A DNA stretch of 64,000 nt from Jaenimonas drosophilae (GCA_030849065.1 JASAON010001650.1:62001-126000); one strand, 5' to 3'. Numbered from the stretch's first letter, positions 29,401-39,420 are shown. Numbers and translations: made by a program. The notes: generated by a model from the sequence alone, not told the origin.

Positions 29401-29563
29401 AGCGGTCGGCAAGCACATCGGTCATGGACGCTCCCTTGTCTTCGCCAAGACGCAGACGTAGGTCTTGTGCAAACTCTGCCAGAGCGCAACGCGACGATTC
29501 CTCAGACGACATGCTCACTGCCAAGAGCATCGAGGCCACAAGACTGTCTTCAGTGGTCGTCAT
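26477..29563 (-). CDS. Armadillo-repeat protein, 1028 aa
   Basis: A 1028-residue protein starting at an ATG (29563). A coiled coil lies at about 60-110 (Glu/Gln-rich, ending in a hydrophobic stretch). A Ser/Thr/Ala-rich linker follows (about 120-200). From about 280 to the end, armadillo repeats dominate, recognisable from recurring patterns such as LWNLSVDAENK, LWNCSAAPEAR, LRNCSISDQNK and LWYLSRDDK, each preceded by a Gly-Gly turn (EAGGVELILK, KAGGIPILLS). At least ten repeats can be picked out by eye. Such proteins act as scaffolds; in kinetoplastids they include flagellar and importin-like proteins. There is no importin-beta-binding domain at the N-terminus, which makes importin-alpha unlikely. 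The specific function is unknown. Confidence 0.85.
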   Translation of the reverse strand: MTTTEDSLVASMLLAVSMSSEESSRCALAEFAQDLRLRLGEDKGASMTDVLADRCLDLVKEEERITAVKDSVLITYDKLCAEVNRIEAQLKEQERQLQQVAQQKKMYRLAVNLLVAGAAPRLVEVADVGSPSAMSEGVPRQSNIGGPRDDFLSEPLTSVAPPTGPKDQRQTELASAAAPPTSTKVAHTSAIAEDHAQSNGMNSSPMSLLTMLRIPDVKESALLQALKAYESDLVEKAYAWLTNSEHLDIFLAIAKHLPEPRPPIQLLELQILGLLFQVNLPPSSPHGKNVQPLLESLITKGNVVPILVKLLNSVNDDIKCEVLESLAPLVSMTHPSLGTNNGMGRSCRQQFLAAGGLDPLIGIVACSTSEAVLERALVLLWGILSKDDKDDAEHNGGRTVRAAVHELGGLRAVLDLLYTDSLAILENVSMVIGYITRDDEAKVEIREIGGLEKVTATLRHPSDSIQTKMAGIVWNCSSNADNRQYLRQLGAIPALLELLQSPEDVRADRGNDYVRENAAGALWNLSVDAENKTQIMEYGGVGSLLQTISRTTSEFVVENVTGTLWNCSAAPEARPLLRKAGGIPILLSFLQTEDASGKQRPARFSNEKALDNICGILRNCSISDQNKPVIREAGGVELILKRIVERLRSRTTEHSLPLSASAVDKLASTLWILTISPDIKHTVRHAKGIELITSLLWDSSPSIAARLKKRSDFASIFDGLGRPTSGDDALEMMMKQVPFATPSLFMNMSTKEKLAGVLRNCTTIQESRPLLLQTKAVQCLVSLIADCFYSETVFPTRVSNSKSGSQLGSPSLQLRETVASALWYLSRDDKVVPREQGGLQLLCLLVTTPRQPAVVMEQAAGALSSLTVNNAENRTAVRQWGGLLSLVRFVSDRAMTEYPQRSRNQPSSKAPQDNLNASNTFAIVNALLTIRNGTVSCDPNLQLCCSIALDLKSRFVEALVHVLRNAPEECAREAALTIKNLCGASRDVVRLFASREVPSHLKGLLERSSTETVRRAAVLTLEVFTKER

Positions 29564-29957
29564 GTTGTACTAGGGCAAACACTGGTTTAGTTCAAGCACG
29601 CCACGGGACAAAGGGATTCTACCAGCACTCCACCAGTGATCATGCACCAGGAGGAGCAGATGTTCCTTCCAGGAGAGAAGCAAAGGTGGGTCCTACCTTG
29701 TTGGACAGCCAATAACTGAAGAAGTGAAGAATAAAAGTAAAAAGAGTAGAAAGAGGTGAACATAGTCAGCCAAAACAGAGAATAGAGCAAAGGCAGGTTT
29801 GGACAAACCACGGTCCGCTGCAGTAACGGACCAAGATGAAGTGGGCTTCTTTACACGTGAGGTAGTAGGGTAGAAATGCTCGCCATGACAGCACAACACC
29901 TCCCCTACACTCCTTTGCTTTGTTAGCTTATCGTCACCATGAGAAAGATTAGTGTGC
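29564..29957. other. Intergenic region between ARM protein and UTP14
   Basis: About 390 bases, presumably the 3' UTR of UTP14 and the upstream region of the ARM gene. Short CT-rich tracts occur on the minus strand (about 29715-29760). A short AG lies 7 bases before the ARM ATG, but its pyrimidine tract is weak. No gene is supported. Confidence 0.5.
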
Positions 29958-32555
29958 TTACTGCGCGGAGGACTTTTCCACCTTCCGACGTTTGGTTTTC
30001 GCCATCTTCTTCCGGAGCGATATATCCAGAGGAACCACCGAGCGGCCCTGACGAACCTCGACACGAGGCTGAACGGCATCCTTGAAGGTCAAGGCAGAGC
30101 TCCACTCTGGTCCCACGGGCTGACGCAGGGATCGGGCAAACTCTTGAGGATTGGAGAATGGCCGGGGAACCATATGCAGTGTCATGCGATCTGGAACAAG
30201 CTCCACTCCATCGTGGTTGATGATGACGTGATCCAGCGTAGCATCCGCACGGCTCTTCATGAGGAAAGACCGCTCAATCTGCTTCTGCACCGCCGAATGG
30301 GCAACCTTCTCCTGATGCCGCTGATTCAGACTCTCATCCTCGCCGCCCCACTCACCCCAACCAGGAAGCGTTTCGTTGCGATCGGTGGGCTTCATGATCA
30401 TCTCCACCTGCGACTCCTTCTCCTTCAAGAAGTCCTCATCGACATCGTCCTGGGCGAATGCACGGGAAATGAGGTAAGCCTGCTGTTCCTCCAGGCCCAT
30501 GGTCTGTTCTGGCGCCTTTGAGGGAGCTGCAACATCTTCTTCTTCTTCGCGGACTCGCTTACTTGCGGTGGGAAGCACCTGAATACGGGCGGACGCATGC
30601 TTCGTTGGAACCTTCTGGGGCTTACGATCCCCAGCAAACTCCGTTGCTTGGACTACATCCTCATCATCATCATCCCAATTCTCCACAGCGGAGGCCTGAC
30701 CGGCATCCGCGCTGAGTCCCTTCTGGGTTTTGAGGGTGATGGCCTCAACCTCCTCCACATCACCCTTGGACTTTGCAGCGAACTTCTTGCGACCTTTGCG
30801 AGTGGTGGCACTTACAACCTCCGGCTCGTCAATCTCCTTTCCGTCTTGGTAGCGCTGGATATCCTGCGTGAGCGCCGCCATTTGCTCCTGGTAGTCCTTC
30901 TCTTCACGGGCGCGGGCATTCTTCATAAAGTCCATGTCACGCAACGCAGCACGGGCCTTGGAAATGGGAGAGCCGTCGTTGTTGGTTTCGTCAGCCTTCT
31001 TCCACAGCAGGCTTGTGGCATCTGCACTGCCCTTCTTCCCCGATGCGGCGTCAAAGAGAGCATCCACGACTCGGTCCTCCTCCGACGACGCTTCACTTCG
31101 GCCATCTTCGTCGGCGGCGTAGTTGTCATAATTCTCCTCGCCTGCCTCCTGGTCCATCTTTTGCATCAGCTTTTGGTGCAGCGCATTCTGCTCATTAATC
31201 GCATCCTTGGCATTGGCATCAAACTCAGCAAACCGCTTCGCATGCTTCACCCAGGCGCTCGTGTTCTTATGCTTCTGAGTGACGCGCTCCTCTGCACGGG
31301 CCTTCATGAGCTTCTCTGCCAATCGCTGGCGTGCCAGTTCCGGATGGAGCAGCTCAAACGCTTTTTGGCGGCGTTCCTTTTCGCGGTCCTTCTCCTTGCG
31401 GAGAATGCGGCGGTAGGTTTTGCTCTTGATCTTGTTGAAGCGCTTCCGACGGCTGTTTTCAAAGGCCAGCATGGACTTCAGCTTTGCCATGTAGCTTGAG
31501 TTGGGTGCCTCTTCGTTGCCCTCACCGTTCCCCTCCTGCTGGTCAAACTCAACGTACTCCCCGAAGCTGTCGTGTGAAGCGGCAGTCTGAGTTCGTGCCT
31601 TTGTGAGCCCAGCTGTGGTGAGTAGGCTATTGAGCTTCGACGCAAGTCGTTCGGAAGACGATTGAGGTTTGCTATCGTCCTTCTTGAGCAGTTGCTGTGC
31701 CTCAGCAGCGGCCACGATGCCTCCCAGAGATGTAGGGTTGGGAACACTCTCTGGAGCAGTCATGGGGAACTGAAGATGCTTCGTGTTGTTCAGCTGACGC
31801 AGCAAAGGTTTATACTTTACCATGTTTTGGTCCACTAGCTTTCGCACCTCCTTTCGTTCGAGACGATCCTTCGCCGAGTCCTCCATATCAACCGCCACCA
31901 CCGTGTGCTTCTTTTCCATGGCTTCCTCCAAACGCTTCTTCACCGCAGCAGCTTCCTCACGGCCGTTTGCACTCAAATGATTGAGCGCCGAGGCGAAGGA
32001 CTTCTTCTCGGCCTCCCCCATCGTGTACAGGGTCTCCGGCTCGCTCTCCACCACCTTCCCACGGCGTTTCTTTGTGAGCTTGTCCACGTCCTTCTTGGCG
32101 GACTTGGACTTCTTCTTGTCCTTTGCCAGACTGAGGTCAAGCATGTCGCTCAAATCCATGTACTCGCCGTCGTCACCACTACTCTGGCCATCTTCATGGT
32201 AGTTCAAGAGGTCATCTTCGTCGGAATTGCCCTTCTTTCGCTTTCCCTTCACCTTCTCAGAAGCTGAGCTAAGGGCGGCTAAATGAGCGTATTCGTCGTC
32301 GTCGTCATCCATAGCACCGGACCGCTTTGCCTTGTTGGACTTTTTGGTGGACGATGGCCCCGATGACTTGTTGAAGAAGTGGCCGTAGAGCTCCTCATCG
32401 TCGCTATTGAAGGCGAGGTCATCATCGATGTCCTCATCCAAGTCGGCTGGGATGGTGGGGTTGTCGAGCTGCAGCTCTCCGCGGCGCTGAACACCAACTT
32501 TCTGCTTCCCCGACTTCTTCTTGGTAGATTCAGCAGGCTGACTTCTACGAACCAT
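29958..32555 (-). CDS. UTP14: Utp14, small-subunit processome protein
   Basis: Utp14 is a nucleolar component of the SSU processome that activates the helicase Dhr1 to release U3 snoRNA during 18S rRNA maturation. The 865-residue protein starts at an ATG (32555). The N-terminal 200 residues hold acidic Asp/Ser runs mixed with Lys-rich patches. Residues about 355-470 carry the conserved core (the KIKSKTYRRILRKEKDRE stretch and HKNTSAWVKHAKRF). The hallmark LPGWGEWGG is at about 730. The C-terminal domain follows, with HMVPRPFSNPQEFARS near 800 and a basic end. The length is typical of the family. A strong pyrimidine tract and AG precede the start. Confidence is high. Confidence 0.95.
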   Translation of the reverse strand: MVRRSQPAESTKKKSGKQKVGVQRRGELQLDNPTIPADLDEDIDDDLAFNSDDEELYGHFFNKSSGPSSTKKSNKAKRSGAMDDDDDEYAHLAALSSASEKVKGKRKKGNSDEDDLLNYHEDGQSSGDDGEYMDLSDMLDLSLAKDKKKSKSAKKDVDKLTKKRRGKVVESEPETLYTMGEAEKKSFASALNHLSANGREEAAAVKKRLEEAMEKKHTVVAVDMEDSAKDRLERKEVRKLVDQNMVKYKPLLRQLNNTKHLQFPMTAPESVPNPTSLGGIVAAAEAQQLLKKDDSKPQSSSERLASKLNSLLTTAGLTKARTQTAASHDSFGEYVEFDQQEGNGEGNEEAPNSSYMAKLKSMLAFENSRRKRFNKIKSKTYRRILRKEKDREKERRQKAFELLHPELARQRLAEKLMKARAEERVTQKHKNTSAWVKHAKRFAEFDANAKDAINEQNALHQKLMQKMDQEAGEENYDNYAADEDGRSEASSEEDRVVDALFDAASGKKGSADATSLLWKKADETNNDGSPISKARAALRDMDFMKNARAREEKDYQEQMAALTQDIQRYQDGKEIDEPEVVSATTRKGRKKFAAKSKGDVEEVEAITLKTQKGLSADAGQASAVENWDDDDEDVVQATEFAGDRKPQKVPTKHASARIQVLPTASKRVREEEEDVAAPSKAPEQTMGLEEQQAYLISRAFAQDDVDEDFLKEKESQVEMIMKPTDRNETLPGWGEWGGEDESLNQRHQEKVAHSAVQKQIERSFLMKSRADATLDHVIINHDGVELVPDRMTLHMVPRPFSNPQEFARSLRQPVGPEWSSALTFKDAVQPRVEVRQGRSVVPLDISLRKKMAKTKRRKVEKSSAQ

Positions 32556-32858
32556 GACTTACCACGACTGCCCTAATTTGTGGATTAAGGGTGGTTCGAG
32601 GACCTACAATCATGCAAAACAAGAGAAGAAAACACAGAAAAAAGAGCACGGGCAAGTGGAGGTTCTCATCAAGCAGTATACCCACATCTGCAGCATTGGC
32701 TCACATGGTGCCATCAGACCTGATCCATCACAACTACCTTGTACTTTTGTAGTAGAACAGTGAGCCCTCAATCACTGCGTTTACATGATAGGGCCAAAAC
32801 AACAATCACGACGAAAACAAAAGGGACATCAAATGCCGCCGCACGGCATCTAGATACT
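32556..32858. other. Intergenic region between UTP14 and the 879-aa protein
   Basis: About 300 bases holding the UTP14 acceptor region (pyrimidine tract 32611-32650, AG at 32604-32605) and the 3' UTR of the neighbouring gene. No gene is supported. Confidence 0.55.
32604..32605 (-). promoter_or_regulatory. Predicted trans-splice acceptor AG for UTP14
   Basis: A long T/C tract on the minus strand (about 32611-32650) ends in GTAG, 49 bases upstream of the UTP14 ATG. Confidence 0.6.
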
Positions 32859-35498
32859 CTAACGAGGGGTGGCCTTCAGTGCCGTCGCCAGTTGACGAAC
32901 GCGATCCTGCTCTACCTTGGAACTGGTGCTTCCCATCTTGGACTTCTTCAAGAATGGTAGAGTATAATCCTCGCTGGATGGCTCCACAAACGGAAGACGC
33001 GGAATGCGGCCGTCTCCCGAGGTAGGCTGAACCAGCGACTCTTCCGCAGCAGCAGCAGCCGGAGGTTGGCGGACTCCATTCCGCTTTTGCATGGTGGTAA
33101 TGATGGTGGGCTGTGTCCTGGCCAACTTTGGAGGAGCCATGGAAGGAGGATGCGGGCGTCGCGCCTGAACAACCTTGATTCGAGAAGAATCCAGCATCCC
33201 ACCATCGCGGGAAAGCTTTGGGTTGGACTTTGGTGATGCCGCTCCCGATGGAGATATGCTTGCCTTCTTCTGACGATCTGGCGAACCATCCACATTGTGG
33301 GTCTCCGACTTGGACTTGTACTCCGTCCACCGCTGCTTCTCTGGAGGGACAGCAAATGCACCTCCATCGGCCAAAACCTGAGGTTCTTCTTTGCGATTGC
33401 GGCCAGCACGATTGGTTCCTTTCCGGGCCACCGCAGCTTGCGGCGATGGCGGTCGCTGAAGCATGACACCTGGCTCCGGATGGATCTCAAGCTGCTTCTC
33501 CAGATTCTTGCGCTCCTCTTCCGTCTGTTGGGTCACCTGAACAAAGAGCTTCTCCCTATCCAGTTGTTCCTGCAGCTCCTTCGCTTTCTTCCGCTTCGAT
33601 GCCAACCGCTTTTCGTCCTCCTTCATGAGATATTCGCGGGCTGAACGATTGCTCTTTGGTCGAGCTTCCTCCTCCTGGGTAGCGGGAGCTGGAATATCTG
33701 GGGTGCAGTTGATCAAGTGGTACTCAACGTGCCTGGGACTTCCCATCGTCTCCTCACCAGCGATGCCGCCGCGCTTCGTCAGCTGAAGACGCTTGCGATC
33801 CTTATCCACGTCGTGTTGTGGGAGGATGTTCTCGCCCTCCACATCCACAATGGTGGTACCTCCACGGCCAACGTCTCGGCGAGGGGCGTGGCGCTGACGT
33901 GTGGAGTTCAGCTCGCTTGTTGGGCCGTGAGACAACGACGGTCGTGACGTCGAAACTGGTGTTCCTGTCGCCGCCATTTCTCCCAACTTGAAGGTCATTG
34001 CGCCCGGTGAACCTCCCGAGCTAAAGTACAGGTTGGGTGCCTGTTTAAGGGCCGTCGTGAGCTCGTCTTTGCGGGCTGCCGTCGTCTGGTCTCGGCGGCT
34101 CTCGGGGGAGTACTCCCGACGCTTCTTCCCCTCCGGTCGCGGTGGACGTCGGCGGCCAGGACTAACTCGAGCTGAGTAGGACACGGTGGAGATGCGCATC
34201 TCTGGATCCCCCGTATGGACTGCCCCACGATGCGGAGAGTTTGGAGATGCCTGGATGCGGCCTGCCGTGTCACCAAGGCTGGACTTGAGTCCAGGCTCAG
34301 TCGCGGGTCGGGTGCCAGCCGAAGATGGTGTTTCCGCCGCACCTGCAGGTCGCGTGCTAGATCCCTCTGGCTTGCTCAAGTCCACCACGTAGCGGCAGTA
34401 CTCATCCATTGGCACACCCACCGGTGGTGCTCCCGGGCCAGCCAAGTCCAAGTCGTCATGGTCCGCCGCAGACTTCACCATTGGGGGCTTCGGCCGGTCC
34501 GACTCCTCACTACTGTTGAAGGTGTTCAGCTGAACCAACCGCTGGAAGCCTTGGCGATGCGGTCGCCCACTGAGCTCAATCCGTGCCTTTGCACTACACA
34601 GGAGGGTGGATGGAACAGATGGGTCAATCATGTTGCAGTAGTTGTGGGCTGGGGGAAGGTACCGAGGCCAGTTGCGCTTGCCGTTGAGACGGTCACGGAC
34701 GTCACCAATATAAGCAAAGTACGGATCTTGGTGCTTCTGCTTGATAGCATCCTCATGGTTCAGAGGAAGCTGACTGAAATCCTGCGGAAGGAAGGACTGT
34801 GCCACGGCATCTCGTACCTCATCCCACACAGCACAGGCCGTGTAGCCTTCCTTGACCGCATCAAAGCACCGCGACGCGTATAGCTCAGCGCCTGACTTGA
34901 CGATATCCTTCACAATGGACCCACAAAACAACTCTGCTGCCGTACGCTGTTCCGTCTCACGCACTAAAACATCTCCCCGAGAAAACAGGGTGTGGAACTC
35001 CTTAACTACCTTGTTGGTCTTCGCTCGACTATCGGCGGTCATGTTCTTGACTTCGGGGTTGGATTGTTCATTGTGCATCATCTCCTCGAACTCCTTCACA
35101 GGCTTGGTGCTACGCTCAACCCACCGATTGGCAAAGTAGAAATCTGTGGAGATGCCACTCACTTCGCTTTCGTGTTCATCAGAATGGCCACCGTGGAATG
35201 GAGAACCATGGATGGGGGTATGAACTATATGTACTCCCACTTCACCCCATTGCGGAAGTTGGCCGTAGGAGTCAGCCTGCTCCAGTCGCTGCAACTTAGA
35301 TGTAATATCATGTTCGCGTTCATACAGATACTCTCGTTCAAACGCCTGAATGTAGGGGTCCGTCTTGACTAGGTTCAATGGATCTGGAAGGAACGACGGG
35401 AGTTCGGGAAACAGGCTCTCATCTACATCTCCTTGGGCCGTAGCAGCCACATTCTTCTTGGATGGCTGGCCACTCTTCGTCTTTTTTGACTCTGACAT
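32859..35498 (-). CDS. Hypothetical protein, 879 aa, largely disordered with coiled coil
   Basis: I do not recognise this family. The start is the ATG at 35498; the longer frame to 35639 crosses a pyrimidine tract and AG and is excluded. The N-terminal 300 residues look folded: conserved-looking Tyr/Phe-rich helices, a His/Gly loop (HTPIHGSPFHGGHSDEH) and several Trp-containing segments. Residues about 350-600 are rich in Pro, Ser, Arg and Gly. A charged coiled coil follows (about 640-700, Lys/Glu-rich), then a basic Ser/Pro-rich region to the end. There is no signal peptide or membrane segment. The layout fits a cytoskeletal or flagellar protein, but no specific function can be given. Confidence 0.75.
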   Translation of the reverse strand: MSESKKTKSGQPSKKNVAATAQGDVDESLFPELPSFLPDPLNLVKTDPYIQAFEREYLYEREHDITSKLQRLEQADSYGQLPQWGEVGVHIVHTPIHGSPFHGGHSDEHESEVSGISTDFYFANRWVERSTKPVKEFEEMMHNEQSNPEVKNMTADSRAKTNKVVKEFHTLFSRGDVLVRETEQRTAAELFCGSIVKDIVKSGAELYASRCFDAVKEGYTACAVWDEVRDAVAQSFLPQDFSQLPLNHEDAIKQKHQDPYFAYIGDVRDRLNGKRNWPRYLPPAHNYCNMIDPSVPSTLLCSAKARIELSGRPHRQGFQRLVQLNTFNSSEESDRPKPPMVKSAADHDDLDLAGPGAPPVGVPMDEYCRYVVDLSKPEGSSTRPAGAAETPSSAGTRPATEPGLKSSLGDTAGRIQASPNSPHRGAVHTGDPEMRISTVSYSARVSPGRRRPPRPEGKKRREYSPESRRDQTTAARKDELTTALKQAPNLYFSSGGSPGAMTFKLGEMAATGTPVSTSRPSLSHGPTSELNSTRQRHAPRRDVGRGGTTIVDVEGENILPQHDVDKDRKRLQLTKRGGIAGEETMGSPRHVEYHLINCTPDIPAPATQEEEARPKSNRSAREYLMKEDEKRLASKRKKAKELQEQLDREKLFVQVTQQTEEERKNLEKQLEIHPEPGVMLQRPPSPQAAVARKGTNRAGRNRKEEPQVLADGGAFAVPPEKQRWTEYKSKSETHNVDGSPDRQKKASISPSGAASPKSNPKLSRDGGMLDSSRIKVVQARRPHPPSMAPPKLARTQPTIITTMQKRNGVRQPPAAAAAEESLVQPTSGDGRIPRLPFVEPSSEDYTLPFLKKSKMGSTSSKVEQDRVRQLATALKATPR

Positions 35499-35528
35499 TT
35501 TGCCGCGCGGACAAATGCCGGCGGAACC

Positions 35529-35530
35529 CT
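35529..35530 (-). promoter_or_regulatory. Predicted trans-splice acceptor AG for the 879-aa protein
   Basis: A CT-rich tract on the minus strand (about 35537-35575) is followed by AAG, with the AG 31 bases before the ATG at 35498. This excludes the longer upstream frame. Confidence 0.55.
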
Positions 35531-35575
35531 TTGACAAATTCAAAGCAAAAGGAGAATAGAAGGAGGAGGAGTTAC

Positions 35576-36120
35576 ACTTAGTGGGAGGGTGGTTCAGGGG
35601 GTGAAGTAGATGAACATAGTCCCGATCTCCCACTCGCATGCTGAACGAGAAGAATGATCGGTAAAATAGATAAAAAAAAACAGGAGGACTCGTACAGGAA
35701 TTTCACTGAAACTACGTGCATATCATCATGGAGCCACCCACCTACCATATCGAACACTAGTGAACCCACGACAGGTGTCCGTATGCGTCTTCGGCTAGAC
35801 CATGAAGCCTCTGTGCACTTACTGCAACACTGCTCCCCTTTGCAATACAACGCTTCCAGTAGCACAGAGAGAGTACAGCAATGCCGCACGCGGTATGAGT
35901 GTGTCAATGATTGCATCCGATTCGCTCCCTCGAGTTCTATCCCCAGATTCCTTAAGGAGATGGAACCTCGCTGTCCCACAACGTCTCAACGGGAATGGGA
36001 GAAGAAACCACGAAACCAAACATTGCAATTATTAGCGAAACATCTCTCTTCACCTCCATTGCGCTTTCCAGATAACCAATAAGAGAAGAACTAATCTCGT
36101 GTATCTCCAGATTGATCTCT
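35576..36120. other. Intergenic region downstream of the first ARF gene
   Basis: About 550 bases, presumably the 3' UTR of the ARF gene at 36121-36657. Frames on both strands (35578-35979 minus, 35654-36082 plus) show no recognisable domain and are most likely chance. No RNA gene was seen. Confidence 0.5.
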
Positions 36121-36681
<561 letters not shown>

Positions 36682-36933
36682 TCACGTAGCAAGTAAAATC
36701 AGCTAGAACTCAAGCTAGAGCGGTTGGTGTTGGGGGTGTATTCAACAAAACGAAGGATTCCGTTGAGCTACAAGTGAGATGAAAACAAGACGAACCAGTA
36801 ATACATCAGGTAGATGAGCTGCGAGGCAGCTAGTAGCATTCAGAGAGCCGGCATGTGATGACATTGCACAGCTTACAGCAGGCATAAACGCCCCACGCCA
36901 ACAACAGAGTTCACCTCTGTTACCCTTAACGTC

Positions 36934-37242
36934 TTAGGCTGAGTTGGTTTTTGGAGCAGTCTTCGTTCCTTTACCAGTGAACTCCAAACCGCACATTTGC
37001 GCAGCCTTCCTAGCGCGTTCTACATCCGTCTGCTTCACGGAGTAGGTTACCTGTAATTTCTTGTACTCCTCCAGGCGTTCCTGCATAAAGACGTACTCTT
37101 TGTGATGAAGTGGGCTGTGCTCGTCCTTCAGAAGTTCATTGTATCGCTTCTGGAACGACATGACTCGATTCCCTGTTGAATCAGTTCCAGGTGCTGATGA
37201 GCCTACTGCCCAAAGCACCGCTGTTCGTCGGATTGCCAGCAT
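36934..37242 (-). CDS. Small hypothetical protein, possibly mitochondrial, 102 aa
   Basis: I do not recognise this protein. It has 102 residues from an ATG at 37242. The first 20 residues (MLAIRRTAVLWAVGSS) contain two Arg, no acidic residue and an amphipathic pattern, suggesting a mitochondrial targeting peptide. The middle (about 28-70) is a helical, charged region (KRYNELLKDE, ERLEEYKKLQ). The tail is rich in Thr, Lys and Gly. There is one Cys. It lies between the two ARF genes with spacers of normal size on both sides, and its coding quality is better than nearby chance frames. A small subunit of a mitochondrial complex is one possibility, but nothing in the sequence identifies it. Confidence 0.7.
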   Translation of the reverse strand: MLAIRRTAVLWAVGSSAPGTDSTGNRVMSFQKRYNELLKDEHSPLHHKEYVFMQERLEEYKKLQVTYSVKQTDVERARKAAQMCGLEFTGKGTKTAPKTNSA

Positions 37243-37505
37243 TTGTGAGAGGGATGGCTAAACAAGTTGGACAGAAGGAAACAAAACAGCATTAAGTGAA
37301 CATGCCTGTAATCAAAGTTGCATGTACATCGCCACAGGTTGGTGGTCAAAAAAAGGATCTGTTACCATTCAATCAAATTCTGCAGTGATCATCACGCAGA
37401 TTTCAGCAACGTCATAGTTAAAATGCGCCTACAAGGCCTACGGTAGGCAACGTGACGCTAGACGCACACATACACTAAAAAATGTGTACTCCGTAAACCT
37501 CATGT

Positions 37506-38054
37506 CTACTGCAATGATTTCGTAATGTTCAACGAAAGCCAATCGAGGCCCTCATACAGGCCCTGTGCAGTAGTGGCGCAGCACCCCTGGATGTACCAAC
37601 TGCGATGACGGAGTGAGTGGAGACCGAGACGCTCAGTCACCTCGGTGGTGCTCATGGCATTCGGCAGATCCTGCTTGTTAGCAAAGACGAGCAATACTGC
37701 ATTGCGGAGATCCTCTTCAGCGAGCATTTTCGTCAGCTCCCCCTTGGCAATGTCTATACGATCCCGATCGTTGCTATCAACCACAAAGATGATGCCATTC
37801 GACTCCTTGTAGTAGTAGTGCCAGAGGGGGCGGAGCTTGTCCTGGCCACCAATGTCCCACATGGTGAACTTCAGGTTCTTGTACTCAACCGTCTCCACGT
37901 TGAAGCCAATGGTAGCCTGAGTGGTAACCACCTCACCCAACTTGAGCTTGTACAGGATGGTGGTCTTACCAGCAGCATCCAGACCAACAACAACAATGCG
38001 GACATCCTGCTTACCCACAAGGGAGTTAAAGGCAGAAGCTAACCACTGACCCAT
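37506..38054 (-). CDS. ADP-ribosylation factor paralogue with altered switch I
   Basis: A 182-residue ARF GTPase closely related to the copy at 36121-36657. Gly2 for myristoylation (MGQWLAS), P-loop GLDAAGKT (24-31), DIGGQ, NKQD and the CAT motif are intact, so it should bind GTP. In switch I, where ARF1 proteins have I46-P47-T48, this copy has Q46-A47-T48. The magnesium-binding Thr is kept, but the two residues before it, which contact effectors and exchange factors, are replaced. The N-terminal amphipathic helix is the usual length and differs from the other copy. A shared or specialised role in Golgi or endosomal traffic is likely. Whether the change alters partner choice cannot be judged from sequence alone. 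Confidence 0.93.
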   Translation of the reverse strand: MGQWLASAFNSLVGKQDVRIVVVGLDAAGKTTILYKLKLGEVVTTQATIGFNVETVEYKNLKFTMWDIGGQDKLRPLWHYYYKESNGIIFVVDSNDRDRIDIAKGELTKMLAEEDLRNAVLLVFANKQDLPNAMSTTEVTERLGLHSLRHRSWYIQGCCATTAQGLYEGLDWLSLNITKSLQ

Positions 38055-38336
38055 GAGAAGGATGCTTCAATACCAAAAGTAACGTAGCTGTAGTTGCCAA
38101 GGTTATATGGTATCAAGGCGAATATTATTGATGTACCGAACGTGACGATCAGAGCAAGCTGCCTCACAACTGGGCCACTACGAAGCGAATTCTAGTGCGA
38201 ATGCTTGTGCAGAACAGAAGAGAAAAACAAAAAAAAACAAGAACCATGATCACGTGAGAGTTCAACATGCATCACATACGCAGATTACAGCAGGAGTGTT
38301 TTTGTACTCTGTTGAGTGGGATATTAGGGAGGATGA

Positions 38337-39191
38337 TTAGTGATTGAGACCCATCTTAGCAGTAATCTCATTCATCTCTTCCTCCAGCGCTAGCATTTCC
38401 TCCTCCGTCAAGTCGGCAGATGCCAAGCGTTCATCTAGTTGCCTCAACCTCTCAGACATGCTGATGCCACTAGACGCCACGGGCTGTTCAGTGGAAGCTT
38501 GGGGTGAAGAGGAGGGCTGCGTTGCAGTACGTTTACCCGCCGGTAAATCGGCCTGCATCGCTCGTTGCTCGCGCCCACGCTTGCGTGTTCGCTTTCCACC
38601 TACAGATGGTACAGTATTAGCCTGCTCCCACTCTGCTGTCATGGCAGAGAATTCCTTCTTCTTGGTGGCGGCAAGTTGCCGAATATTCTGCGTCACACGT
38701 GCATAGTTGATCAATTTCAACTTAGGGCACAGATAGACGAGGTAGGCTTGAAGATGAGCATCATCCCATCCATCGGGTTTCTGACGCATCACTGGGTTGT
38801 TCTGGATAGATAGCACAGATAGCTGAGGCCAGAACTTGAGGAAGTACAAGTCCTGAATGGTCTTGAGCTGGTTCGTATCAGCCAAGAAGTGCTCCACATT
38901 CGGGAGAGCGAGCACACAGGAGCTCAGGCTAACATGGTGGATATTGTTGCGGTGTGCAATGAGTGTAACCACCCGATCCATCACCCTACCCGACATTGCC
39001 GCTGTTGGGAAGTACTGAAGACTAGTGAGAGCGTTGGATGTCAGGTTGATCACGTCAAAATCGTTTTCTAACAAGTTGAGTGTTCCCTCATCGAGCGATG
39101 TTAGACAGAGACCCCGAAGATCAATCTCCCGCTGGAGGAGTGTATTGTTGAACTGCGGCGCACGCCGAACTAAATCCGCATTTAAACGCAT
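38337..39191 (-). CDS. U2 snRNP A' (U2A', kinetoplastid U2-40K) LRR protein
   Basis: U2A' is the leucine-rich-repeat partner of U2B'' on U2 snRNA in the spliceosome, needed in kinetoplastids for trans-splicing. The ATG at 39191 gives 284 residues; upstream frame to 39305 crosses a pyrimidine tract and AG. The N-terminus MRLNADLVRRAPQFNN, then EIDLRGLCL, matches the human U2A' opening. The LRR core follows (FDVINLTSNALTSL, VVTLIAHRNNIHHV, LSVLSIQNNPVM) and is closed by the LRR cap (LVYLCPKLKLINY). The C-terminal 130 residues are basic, then Ser/Gln-rich, ending in an acidic helix. The tail differs from human U2A', as is usual. Another LRR protein is the only real alternative. Confidence 0.88.
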   Translation of the reverse strand: MRLNADLVRRAPQFNNTLLQREIDLRGLCLTSLDEGTLNLLENDFDVINLTSNALTSLQYFPTAAMSGRVMDRVVTLIAHRNNIHHVSLSSCVLALPNVEHFLADTNQLKTIQDLYFLKFWPQLSVLSIQNNPVMRQKPDGWDDAHLQAYLVYLCPKLKLINYARVTQNIRQLAATKKKEFSAMTAEWEQANTVPSVGGKRTRKRGREQRAMQADLPAGKRTATQPSSSPQASTEQPVASSGISMSERLRQLDERLASADLTEEEMLALEEEMNEITAKMGLNH

Positions 39192-39205
39192 AATCCAATT
39201 GCGGC

Positions 39206-39207
39206 CT
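39206..39207 (-). promoter_or_regulatory. Predicted trans-splice acceptor AG for U2A'
   Basis: A CT-rich tract and TG repeat on the minus strand (about 39238-39285) precede an AG 15 bases before the ATG at 39191. The longer frame beginning at 39305 would be removed by this splice. Confidence 0.55.
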
Positions 39208-39420
39208 ACCGTCGTTGTAAGCGAGTTGTGAGCCACACACACACACAAAAAACGAGAGATGAAAGAAAGAGAGCAAAGAGGTTTTCGTTGGGCAGATACC
39301 GACATGTGCCATAGTCCTACAGGCTGTATTCACAAGAGGAGACATCAAGTGTGTGGTGTGAAGACAAGCGCTTCCATCATCATGTCGTACCATTGCTGGA
39401 ATCATGAACACCTACGGAAT

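Noticed and set aside
35578..36082. Overlapping plus and minus frames downstream of ARF
   Set aside because: No domain on either strand; position fits the ARF 3' UTR.
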